DNA of 64,000 nt from Calycina herbarum (taxonomy: Eukaryota; Ascomycota; Leotiomycetes; Helotiales; Pezizellaceae): NCBI GenBank assembly GCA_001414485.1, contig LLEY01000030.1, positions 429,008 to 493,007 of the forward strand, in the 5' to 3' direction. The position numbers were made by a program, and so were the translations under genes. Shown piece by piece: positions 36,343 through 46,139 of this stretch. Under the pieces are notes generated by a model that was not told the origin of the DNA, did not search any database, and saw only the letters and a list, made by a program, of their open reading frames with translations. How positions within the stretch are numbered: the first letter of the stretch is position 1; every line of letters starts with the position of its first letter.

Positions 36343-38167
36343 ACGTATATTATAAGCGAATCCGACAGATAAGCGAACCCGACACTTTAACGCGTTTATA
36401 TTACTACTTTACTAAATACTTAATATCTCTATAATAAAATATACTATAGAAAGACGACGAAAGGAAAATTATTCTAGCTCTCTAAGCTATGTAAAACGAC
36501 CTAAAGTTAAGCGCTCGAGTAGTAGTAAAGATATATTCTTATAGTTATTATAAGCTTAGTTCTTATAAACTTAGTATTCCTCTATAACGTGATATTTTAG
36601 CTAACTTACGGAAATTAACCGACTTAGAGAAATCAGTACTTATTTAATATATACTCGACTTAGCTACTAAAGGATTTCCTCTCTAGCTGTCTATTATTAA
36701 AGATATAGTAAATCGACTACTTACGACACGCGACGCGTTATACGTTAGTAAACATTAGGCTTCTAACTTTGTCAAGCGCTGTCTAGAGCTCTAGACACGC
36801 TTCTAGCGTAAATACGACTACTAGAGAGCTAAGTACGAAGATCTAGAAGTTATTCGTAGCTGGTTTAAGCTTATATAGAATATAATTATAAAGTATAGAA
36901 TTAATAAAGTAGATATTTATAACTTTGACAAGACCGGGTTTATAATAGACGTTATCTTAACTATAATAGTTATAATAAGCTTAGAAGAGTATATAAAAGC
37001 GAAAAGAATACAGCCTAGTAATTAGAAATAGGTTATAGTAATTCAGAGTATTAATTCTTAAGACTAGAACGTCCGACTATTTATAGTTATTATAGAGAAA
37101 AATCACCTAGACTCTTAGTATTAAAATAGTAGATTTCTATCTAACTAGGTAATCGCTACTACTAATAACGGTTAGACTATAAACGAGAAGAGTATAGATT
37201 AGATTTAGTATTTTTCGTCTATTAGTCCTCGACGGTTATAAGAGCTACTACTCGGACGAGTTTAAGAAGTACTATAAGAAATATAATATTATTACTCTTT
37301 ATATACCCGCTTATTCTTCTTATATACTCTAGCTACTTAACGTTAGGTGTTTTAGCTCTTTAAAACAGGTATATAATCAGTAAATTAAAGATATAATATA
37401 GGCTAATATTTCCTATATTACTAAGAACGACTTCTTTCCCGTCTTCTACGTTATATTTAATATTATAATAACTAAAAGTAATATTTAAGAAGGGTTCTAG
37501 AGAGCTGGACTTCTTCTATTCAACTCTAAGAGTATAATATCTACGCTTAATCTTAAGTTAAAGACGCCTACGTCTATAAACTCCTGCCTAGGTACCGCTT
37601 AACCTTAGGTTTCCTAGATACTAAATAACCTAACTAAAGCTATATTATAGACTATATTAATCAAAAATCAAATTGCCTACTACTAGAATAGCTCTCTAAC
37701 TAATATTTATACGGCTATTAACTAGTTTATAAAGAGTATATTAAAAATTATATATTAGCTAGTAATATTAAAAGCCGAGAACTAGAGTCTTCGATAGATA
37801 AACAAAGCACTTAGCAAGCGCTAGAGAGCTAAGAAAACACGTCTACGATAAGAAGGATTACTTAGCTAACGAGAAGCAGAGGACCTATAGGACGAGAGAG
37901 ATATTAGATATTAAGTAAAATAAGAAACAAGGGCAATTGTTAGTCGGAAGCTAGAGGAAGAAACACGTATACGGCGCTGTAGCAACTGTAGACAGACTAG
38001 GTATAATATACGTACTTATAGAATAATAGAAGAGGTATCTAAGAAAGAAGAATCCTAGTAGTTTCAATTGATTATAGGCGTTGTAGTTGAATTATCGTAG
38101 TTTTTATTAGAGGTATACGTTAAAGTATTAGATTCGCTTATCTGTCGAGTTCGCTTATAATATACGT
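36343..38167 (+). mobile_element. pogo-type transposon, 1825 bp
   Basis: Inverted ends ACGTATATTATAAGCGAA on both strands with TA at 36341-36342 and 38168-38169; the ends carry a doubled AAGCGAA motif. Plus-strand transposase remnants: LRKLTDLEKSVLI, IYNFDKTGFIIDV (the family has MDETG), a degenerate DDE_1 core and a tail with KLLPRYRLTLGFLD. The many stops indicate RIP. It is nested in the internal region of the LTR element at 34,234-38,829, making it the youngest layer at this spot. Confidence 0.85.
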
Positions 38168-38546
38168 TATATTATATATCGATTTAAAAAAAGAGAAGAA
38201 GGTTAAGAGGTAGATTTAGAAGCCTTCTAGGTAACTATATATCGTCGACTATCTATATCTTATATAGTAATCTCTATATAGAGAGAGTTATTAAAAGTCT
38301 TAGAAGTACTTAGTATAGTCTACTTCTATTAATATAAGGCTGTCTATGATTTTACTAGCTAACTATTTAGATACTAAACCCTGGTATTACTAGCTATCTA
38401 GGTAGTCTCTAATTATCTAGCTATTTAAGGTTATTAATATACTAATCCGAATCTAGGCTAAATCGAATTCGAAGTAGGTACGCTAGCGCTCTCGAGTAAG
38501 ATATTATAATAGACTATTCTTAGCAGAGTCGAATTTAGTCTTTTAA

Positions 38547-38829
38547 TATAATAGTACGAAATAGATACTACTATAAAAGAGGTATATAGAAGTACGTTTA
38601 ATAGAATAATATATCTAAATACTAGGCTCTAATATAAAAGAAAAGACTAAATTAGTCTTTTCTAATAGAGAGAAGATAGCTATTTATAAGAGGTTTAGAT
38701 AATAGTAAGTCTAGAGCTATCTAGCTATTCTAAATCCTAAAATAATATCTATATCGTATTCTATTTAGTATATAGACTCGGTAATTCTAATTCCGATTAT
38801 TCTAATTAATTTCTAATAGTTCTATTATA
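38547..38829 (-). repeat. LTR, right copy (283 bp)
   Basis: Right long terminal repeat of the element at 34,234-38,829; same length and termini as the left copy. Confidence 0.85.
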
Positions 38830-39137
38830 ATATTAAATAAGTATCTCCTTCTCTAAGTCGTTTAATTTATAATAATTAGGTTTAGTTTTAGAGTAATAGA
38901 TCTAGCTAGCTATTCTATAGTGAAGTAATATTTCAGAGACTTTGTAGATTTTTATAGTAGAGCGACGACTAAGTTTTTTAGATATTCGAATAGCTTCGAT
39001 AGCTAGGATAATTCGTACTTCTTAGGTTTGGATTTCTATAGTTAGTTATTAAGAAAACGCGTATTAAAGTTAGTAGGTAGTAAAGTAGAGGAAAGTATAC
39101 TACTCGGTAATATATACTACTCGGTAATAAACTACGT

Positions 39138-39506
39138 TATCTATAGAAAGATATATCTATAATCTCGCTTAGTAAGCTAGTTAAAAGTGAGCCTATTTAC
39201 TAAATCAAAAACTCTTCTACTTAGCTATTAATTTATTATCTTATTTCTTATTCTAGATCTTAGTAAAAGCTTCTTCTTAACTAAACTTATTTTTAAAAGT
39301 ATTCTTTAAAAGGTTTAGTATATTCTTAACTAATATTAAGCTTAGTTTAAAGAATCTATCTTCTTATATATAAGAATTAATATAGTTTCTTACTTCGCTT
39401 TTAAGAGTACTAAGTATATAACTTATCTTACTTTCTTTAGTTAAGAACTAGTTAGTATTTATTCAAAGTTTAATATTAAAGTTAATAAGATATATATAGA
39501 GGTTAT
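39138..39506 (-). mobile_element. Gypsy LTR remainder plus a diverged gag fragment
   Basis: 39,138-39,215 continues the LTR of Gypsy copy 2 beyond the pogo insertion (it reads AAGCGAGATTATAGA on the minus strand, as in copy 1). From about 39,220 a more diverged gag-like stretch follows in the same orientation, similar to 31,360-31,600. This may be a third Gypsy fragment into which copy 2 inserted. Confidence 0.5.
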
Positions 39507-39734
39507 TATAACAGTCTTAGTAATATATAGTTCTAGTTATATACGACTGGATTACGTAACCGAATCTCGCTTAGCTAGATCACGTGCCGAGTTTCTGCCG
39601 AAGTCTCGCTTAGTATATATAAATAGAGACAGAGTATACTAACTCTCCTCTTCTCTCTTTAGTTTAGTTTTCCTCGAATATAAATACTATTCTATAAGTA
39701 CTTCTTTTTAGTACACTTATAGAAGGCTGTTATA
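39507..39734. repeat. Solo LTR, 228 bp
   Basis: Ends TATAACAG...CTGTTATA with a perfect 5-bp duplication GTTAT at 39502-39506 and 39735-39739. It is the same family as 28,864-29,046 but longer, through a local duplication of a CTCGCTTAGCTAG-type segment near the 5' side. Solo LTRs arise by recombination between the two LTRs of a full element. Confidence 0.87.
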
Positions 39735-39739
39735 GTTAT

Positions 39740-40650
39740 TAGACTTCTTATAAGTATTCTCTCTAAAGTGTTAAGAATTAGTATACTAGAGTATTTATAT
39801 AACTTATAAATATAGTAGAGCTTAAGTAGCTTAAACGTAAGCTTAAGTAAGTTATTCGTTCTAGGCTTGATTCTAGGCTTAGAGTTATTCGATTTTAGTA
39901 TTTAAGTATACTTCCTCTTATAAAGCTTCTACTTTATAATTCTATTCTTACTTTACCGATTTATTATAGATTTAGAAAAGGCTAGCTAAGCTAGTAAAGA
40001 AGTGCTCTTTATATTATTTAATAAACTTATATAGTAAATTAGAGCTAGTATAATATACTACTTATAAATCGTCGAGGCTAAATAAGATAGATATTATAGT
40101 AAGCGAGTATTATAAGAAGAATATAATAACTTTATTAATCGTATAAATATATAAAGATAGATAATATATAAGAGATATATAATTAGATTATTTATAAAGA
40201 GAGAAGAGTTCTTAAAGTAGAGAGACTATTTAACTATAATATAGACTTAGTATTCAGCTAATTCGAAGTAAGTTATTACCGAGATAAGTTATTTCTAGGT
40301 CTATATTTACTAAATCTAAATCTTTATATATATCGACTTTTGAGATTAATATATATTTAGATTAAGAAGAGTCGAAAGTAATAAGAGAATTCAAGCTCTT
40401 TCTTCTTCTTCTAAGTACTTCTATAATATCTACGTACTAAGTTTAAGTCTCTTACTAGAAGGAAATCAGATATAGTAATTCTATTATTATTATACTATAC
40501 TCGACCTCTTCTAGAGTGAAGAGATATTTAAAGGTCGGAGTCTAAGTAGTAAGTCTTTCACAAGTTTGTTATTTCTAAACTTATATTAAGATAATATACA
40601 ACTAGTATTATTTGAAAACTTCAACAGGTTTATAGAGGGATAAATACTAT
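39740..40650. repeat. Degenerate AT-rich repeat, gag-like
   Basis: TA-rich DNA with no open frames and weak gag-like similarity on the minus strand. It includes the dispersed fragment AGAGAGACTATTTAACT at about 40,217, shared with 20,311-20,380. Composition becomes normal near 40,650. Confidence 0.5.
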
Positions 40651-40725
40651 TAAATCCAAAATACACATCCTTCTCTGCTATCTAAGAAAATATTTTTATA
40701 TACCAAATATACACCTCAAAAGAAA

Positions 40726-42879
40726 TCACAACTCAGCCTCTCTCCCAACATACAAAGGTTTCTGCTCCGAAGTTTCCACCTCAGCCTTCGCCACCAGAAG
40801 ATAATCATCAGCAATCAACTTGGCAACATTCATTCCCATAAGAGCATTCGTCTCCATAGTCGAGATGAAAGAGTCCATTCCACTAGTATAGTAGAACCCT
40901 TTTGCAAGTTCCGTTTCCTCGAATGTTACGCGGGGGTACTCGTAAGGATAGGAGTGCCACACGTGGGGATGGTACCAGGTAATAGCATCTCCACTTTCCA
41001 TGCTGATTTTACTGAGATCTTCGGGCACTGTTGAAAGTTAGTTTATATACGAAGGGGTATTGGGATGTTTGGAAGCTTACTTGAGACGTTAAATAGACCA
41101 GAGAGGAATTTCGAGGTAACTGGTTTGGGAGAGAATATTTTATAGAGGTTCTCTTTCTCCAATGTCTTTGGATTGATGACGGTACGAAGAGTACTGATGC
41201 TGAAGAATCCCGCTTTTCCAACACCCTCTTCTGGGTTTGTGGGAACTTCATCAGATGGAAGGGTCGTAAGAATAGTAGTCGGAATGTCAGCATCCAGTCC
41301 CAAGTTAAAGAAATCCCGGTTAAAAGTAAGATAAGGTGTAGTAAAGAGAGTAACATGAAGTGAAACATATGGAATAGTATTTGGTGTTTTCTTCAAGATG
41401 CCTTCTTCGATGTTGATTTTGGAGTATTGATAAGGTGCTGCGAGGACCACTGTATCGAAGACTTTATTTTGGTGGGTGGTCTCGGAGTTGGCGTCGACTG
41501 AGGTTGTTTGGACGCTGTATTTGCCTTTGCTTTTTGTGATGGAAGTTACGGTGTTGTTTAGGTGGACGGTTGCGTTGGAGGATTTCACCATGCCGTCGAA
41601 GATTTGCCAGTTACCGCCTTGAACGGACATGGCGCCTTCGATGGCCATGCAAACCACTAGAAGATGGGGGAGTCAGTCAAAAGATGTCTCGGGACACGGC
41701 ACAGGATAAATGCTGGGGTAGTTCAGGAATGATTCAGGAGTGATTCAAGAGAAAGGAAGTGGGAAAACTGTGTCCCCATTACCTACTGGTTTCGAGGCCG
41801 TGGATGAGACCGAGGTTTTGACCGTAGTTGACTCGTGTGCTTGCCTGGATGATGTCGGTGGTAAATGGGCCAGAGACCTATTTTGAGTCAGCAAATACTT
41901 TCCTATGATATCAAGACTTGAACACTCACTCCATTCTTTGCAAGGTATTGCTCCCCGGTCATTGAAGTGACGGAAATCAAGTCCAAATCCTGGGCTCTGT
42001 CCGACAACGACCTAAAAGGGAAGAAAGGGGGGGTATACAGCTGCTTGAATTTACCAACAACAGTCTGCATCAAACGATGAGTTTTAACAGGGGCCAACCC
42101 ATATTTCCACAATAGTTTTGCAGTGTCCCACCATTCATGACCGCTATCTTTCATCGTATGCACAAAAGTTTCTCCATTCCAAATTCCAAGAATATCATGG
42201 AATTCGGTTTCTGCACGATCAGCACCGAGACCAAATTTTGCGGTTGCATTTTTGAGAATCTCGTTGCTTTCGACGAATATACTTCCTCCGAGCTCAACTG
42301 GTTCCAGGGGGTTGCTATAAGCGTTTACGGTTGTTGTTCGTCCTCCGATGTAGGACTCTTTTTCAAATACGGTGATATCAATGTCAACTCCTGATTCAAC
42401 AGCAAATTGTTGTAGATAATAGGCGGTTGAAGATCCACCAGCACCGGCACCTATTACTTATTAGCTGGCTGTTTGTCAAATTTGAGGACTTTGACGCCAA
42501 ATTTGCTGTTTACTAAAGTAGTATTTGCACTTGCAAGCACATAATCTGAAATGTAAATGGATGGAGAGAGATTATAGAAAATTGAAGATATTTGAGATAT
42601 TCCTGCATCTTCCGTTGTTCCGGTATCACTGGTTTCGGATGACCATAGAAGAAACATTCCTCAAATTCGACGCTATACTTTAAAAAGACCAAGGTATATA
42701 CCAAAACTTTCAACCGAAACAGATAAAAATGACGAACCTATGATGGCAACACTCTTGGTGTTAGACTCAGGGGTATTTTGAGTTGCAAATGTAGCTGCAA
42801 AGGTTGTGAAGGGCCAGACAAAGCCCAAACTCTGGCCACAGAGAATCGAGACAATGATGAGGTTCCAGCCTGCCCACAT
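40726..42879 (-). CDS. Prenylcysteine oxidase/lyase-like FAD protein, 543 aa, five exons
   Basis: Exons 42879-42738, 42450-41930, 41877-41787, 41656-41081 and 41027-40726 total 1632 nt, whole codons, all GT-AG. Residues 1-20 look like a signal peptide (NLIIVSILCGQSLGFVWP). The dinucleotide-binding motif IIGAGAGGSS sits at the exon 1/2 junction (about residues 46-55), followed by EKESYIGGRTTTV. Later parts match prenylcysteine lyases (NAD_binding_8 + PF07156): TRVNYGQNLGLIHGLET, GAMSVQGGNWQIFDGM, and a C-terminal WYHPHVWHSYPYEYPR. The enzyme class releases the prenyl group from prenylcysteine left by turnover of prenylated proteins, in a lysosome/vacuole-type compartment. Intron 1 (286 nt) is far longer than the others. 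It shares a 252-bp divergent promoter with CCT6. Confidence 0.88.
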
Positions 42880-43131
42880 CTTAATGGAGATTGCTTATGG
42901 ATGATGTTTTGTTGATGAAATGATCAGGCTGACGAGGAGATGTGGTGGTGTGAGAGTTATGGGCAGCCTTGCGCTTGTGGCACATCTCGGCCACCGTGTT
43001 TCAATCCCGTTGCCTCGCGCTTCCATTCGCGTCTGGAAAAAAAGTGTCGAGCAGATTGATAATTTTTGTGAATCCCCTCTACATACACACATTGTCAAAA
43101 TCGCCCATTCAAGAAACCCCTTCTTGTCAAT
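42880..43131. promoter_or_regulatory. Divergent promoter, prenylcysteine oxidase / CCT6
   Basis: 252 bp between two start codons on opposite strands. No clear TATA box; pyrimidine-rich near 43,090-43,130. Co-regulation is possible but not shown by sequence. Confidence 0.5.
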
Positions 43132-45022
43132 ATGTCTGCCGCGCAGCTTCTCAACCCAAAAGCCGAGTCGAGGGTGCGTCGAAATGCCGTGGGGAGAAGA
43201 TTTATTTACTGACCTTGCCTAGCGGAGGGGAGAAGCTCTGAGCGTCAACATCAGCGCTGGAGAAGGTCTGCAGGATGTGTTGAAGTCAAACTTGGGTCCT
43301 TTGGGGACTATCAAGATGTTTGTGCCACTATCTCTACTTTCTATGACTATAGCTAACTGGTTGCAATAGGTTGGTTGACGGAGCAGGCGCTGTATGCAAC
43401 CCACCATGATTTCGAACTTCCTTTCCGAACAAATTCTAACTTGGTCTTTTGTAGATCAAACTTACGAAAGATGGAAATGTTCTTTTACGAGAAATGCAAA
43501 TCCAAAACCCCACGGCCGTCATGATTGCGAGAGCTGCGACTGCTCAAGATGACATCTGCGGCGATGGGACCACATCTGTTGTGCTGCTTGTGGGCGAGCT
43601 CTTGAAGCAGGCGAATCGATACATATCAGAGGGTTTACATCCAAGAATAATCACTGATGGTTACGAAATCGCAAAGACCGAGTCTTTGAAGGTAAGGATG
43701 ACCTATATACTGGCAAAAGGCTTTACTAATATCTCCAACTCCAGTTCCTAGATTCTTTCAAGCTCGAGAAGGAGGTGGACCGAGAATTGCTGTTATGCGT
43801 GGCACGAACATCCCTCTCTACGAAACTCAACCACTCCCTCGCCGAAAAGCTGACCCCAGATATCGTCGATGCCGTCCTCTCCATTTACCAAGCTCCCGCG
43901 AAGCCCGATTTACATATGATTGAAATCATGAAGATGCAACACCGAACAGCCTCTGAGACCCAGCTCATTCGAGGACTTGCTTTGGACCACGGAGCAAGAC
44001 ACCCAGATATGCCAAAGAGAGTAGAGAATGCCTTCATTCTGAGTCTCAACGTCAGTTTAGAGTACGAGAAATCAGAAATCAACTCTGGGTTCTATTACTC
44101 GAGTGCTGAGCAGAGAGATAAGCTCGTTGAGAGTGAAAGAAAATTTGTGGATGCAAAGCTACGAAAGATTGTGGAGTTGAAGAATGAGGTTTGTGGTGGG
44201 GATCCAAAGAAGGGCTTTGTTATCATCAATCAGAAAGGTATTGATCCTCTGTCTCTGGATGTTTTGGTCAAGAACGGAATTTTTGCCCTGAGAAGAGCAA
44301 AGCGACGTAATATGGAAAGATTACAGTTGATTTGCGGGGGTACTGCACAAAACAGTGTTGATGATCTGTCACCCGAGATTCTTGGATGGGCTGGTTTAGT
44401 CTACGAGAATCAGTTAGGCGAGGAAAAGTACACTTTCATCGAGGATGTCAAGGAGCCAAAATCCGTCACCATTCTCATCAAGGGTCCAAACTCACACACC
44501 ATCACACAAATCTCCGATGCAGTCCGAGACGGTCTCCGAAGTGTTTACAACATGATTGTCGATAAGAGTGTTGTTCCTGGAGCTGGAGCTTTCCAGGTTG
44601 CCTGTGCAGCACACCTAAATAGCGAGGCTTTCCGCAGAACAGTCAAGGGTAAGGCGAAGTGGGGAGTTCAGGCATTTGCTGATGCTCTTCTTGTTATCCC
44701 AAAAACCTTGGCTGCTAATGCCGGACACGATATCCAGGATGCTCGTAAGTATTTCCACTCCTTTGATAATATTCTTACTAACTTTGTCATAGTCGCAAGT
44801 CTTCAAGATGAGCAAGCAGAAGGGAATGTCGTGGGTCTCGACCTCAAAACCGGCCAACCCATGGACCCAGTTCTAGAGGGTGTTTACGATTCCTTCCGTG
44901 TTCTCCGAAATGCCATTGCGTCCAGTTCGGGCATCGCATCGAATCTTCTTCTCTGCGATGAAATGTTGAAGGCGAGACAGATGGGTCGTCAAGGTGGACC
45001 AGGTCCGGGAATGGATGATTAG
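43132..45022 (+). CDS. CCT6: T-complex protein 1 subunit zeta (cytosolic chaperonin)
   Basis: Exons 43132-43173, 43223-43317, 43370-43391, 43455-43691, 43745-44744 and 44793-45022 total 1626 nt, giving 541 residues, the normal size for this subunit. It opens [20 protein letters not shown] and has the group II chaperonin motifs [46 protein letters not shown] (about residue 88, nucleotide binding) and [11 protein letters not shown] (near the second ATPase element). Zeta-type features include the [17 protein letters not shown] stretch. It is one of eight subunits of the TRiC/CCT ring that folds actin, tubulin and other proteins in the cytosol. Exon 3 is only 22 nt, easily missed by gene finders. 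An essential housekeeping gene, it marks this island as core genome. Confidence 0.95.
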
Positions 45023-46139
45023 ATTCTGTTATTTTTGATGGCATGGATTTCTCGGTACTGAGCATAATTTGTACAACACTCGTCTTGTATGGAAATTTAC
45101 TTGAGTGGTCTGTTGCATAGCTAGCATAGGCCAGGGAAAGAAAAGAACTTGATCATATGAGAGGATGAAAGACTTGCTATGTGTACCTATATTGTTTTGG
45201 GCTGTCAGTAATGTGAGTAATATATGTTCCCCGCATTTCTGTGATCGACGGCTACTATAATTGATTGATGATGGGCGTGGGTTGCAATGGTTGCTAATCT
45301 ATTTCGCCGATGGACACGAAGGATATTTTCCGTCTTGGTACTCTCAACTGCTTGTTTAGGATAAATACTTTAATGATATACCTAATCTGGAATATTCTCT
45401 CAAAGTAGCTTGGTTGTATGCATGCGGATTAGCTGAGGTGGAAGGTGGAAACGACCTCCGGGAGTACTTCTTCGTATTGATGATTTGATGATCAGTTAAT
45501 ATACCAGCAAACGATTTGATCTTCCTGAAGGGAATTTTCCAGTTAACCATTAATTTTTGCACAGTAAAAAGATTCTTGTAACCCATCAGAAAGTAAAGTC
45601 AATACCCAGCACGTGGCAAAACCCCAATGGACATTAGCTTCAGCACCCCACAATATGCTAGACAGCCTAAACCAGTGTAACAGAGTGACAGTTCTTGCGA
45701 TGCTCTCCTGGTTGACGGGCTCGCTTGGGATTTAGATGCTAGCCCTAAATATCAAGTGCTAAAGTACGAACTCGAAACTGCGGAAAGTTTGTGCCGCCAG
45801 CGCCAATTCCCTTTCCTTGAGCTTGGCAAAGAAAGGTCGAGTGTCTTTTCCAAACCAGGTTCGTGCACTCCACGCCTTCCTTCCTTTCTTCTCTCATGCT
45901 TTCCTAATTCCAACTTCTTTGCCTTTTCTTTTCTGTCCTGGCGACCGATGGCGATTGCGAACTTCAGCTCCCGAGGAAAATGCTGTTGGAAATTTGATCT
46001 CTGTCTCTGCTGTGCCATTTGATTGCTAGCCTCCCCTTCCTCCCCTCATCGCCTCGGCCGGTACGAAATACGAACACTACACCTTCCCTACCTCCAGCTT
46101 CCCTATCAAGGGAAAGGGATCCCGACCAAACAGCACAAC
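45023..46139. other. Intergenic region between CCT6 and the GH47 gene
   Basis: It holds the CCT6 3' end and the GH47 promoter/5' UTR. Open stretches on both strands at 45,750-46,020 overlap each other and look like chance. The pyrimidine-rich tract at 45,870-45,940 (plus strand) is typical of a fungal promoter/leader. Confidence 0.4.

Larger units (their letters stand above)
34234..38829 (-). mobile_element. LTR retrotransposon with 283-bp LTRs (gag-like only)
   Basis: Direct repeats at 34234-34516 and 38547-38829 are equal in length (283 bp) and closely similar, starting TATAATAGTACGAAA and ending TTCTATTATA. Flanks ATATC (34229-34233) and ATATT (38830-38834) look like a 5-bp target duplication with one C-to-T change. 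Without the nested pogo element it is about 2.8 kb. Internal minus-strand reading gives only a gag-like protein (about 36,300-34,900, for example YTRETFINFRGRFLS); no RT or integrase is seen, so it was probably non-autonomous. The gag orientation makes the right LTR the 5' one. Confidence 0.82.
32241..39137 (-). mobile_element. pogo-type transposon split by later insertions
   Basis: The outer ends match as inverted repeats: left ATATAGTTTATTACTAAGTA, right (reverse strand) ACGTAGTTTATTACCGAGTA, with TA at 32239-32240 and 39138-39139; differences are C-to-T/G-to-A. The pieces 32241-32953, 33387-34233 and 38830-39137 total about 1.86 kb, the size of the other pogo copies here (1825 and 1835 bp). 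In minus-strand order they read transposase N-terminus (IRISKKLSRRSTIKIYKVSE), DDE_1 region (ITLYLPSYSSYLT, PLDIRYFSILKRIY) and C-terminal tail. It was inserted in the LTR of Gypsy copy 2 and then received an LTR element (34,234-38,829) and a MITE (32,954-33,386). Confidence 0.8.

Noticed and set aside
36343..38167. Internal pol region of the LTR element at 34,234-38,829
   Set aside because: It has its own TIRs and TA duplications and encodes pogo, not pol, remnants on the opposite strand; it is a nested insertion.
45752..46029. Overlapping frames on both strands upstream of GH47
   Set aside because: They coincide with a pyrimidine-rich leader; the protein text is low complexity and mutually exclusive.
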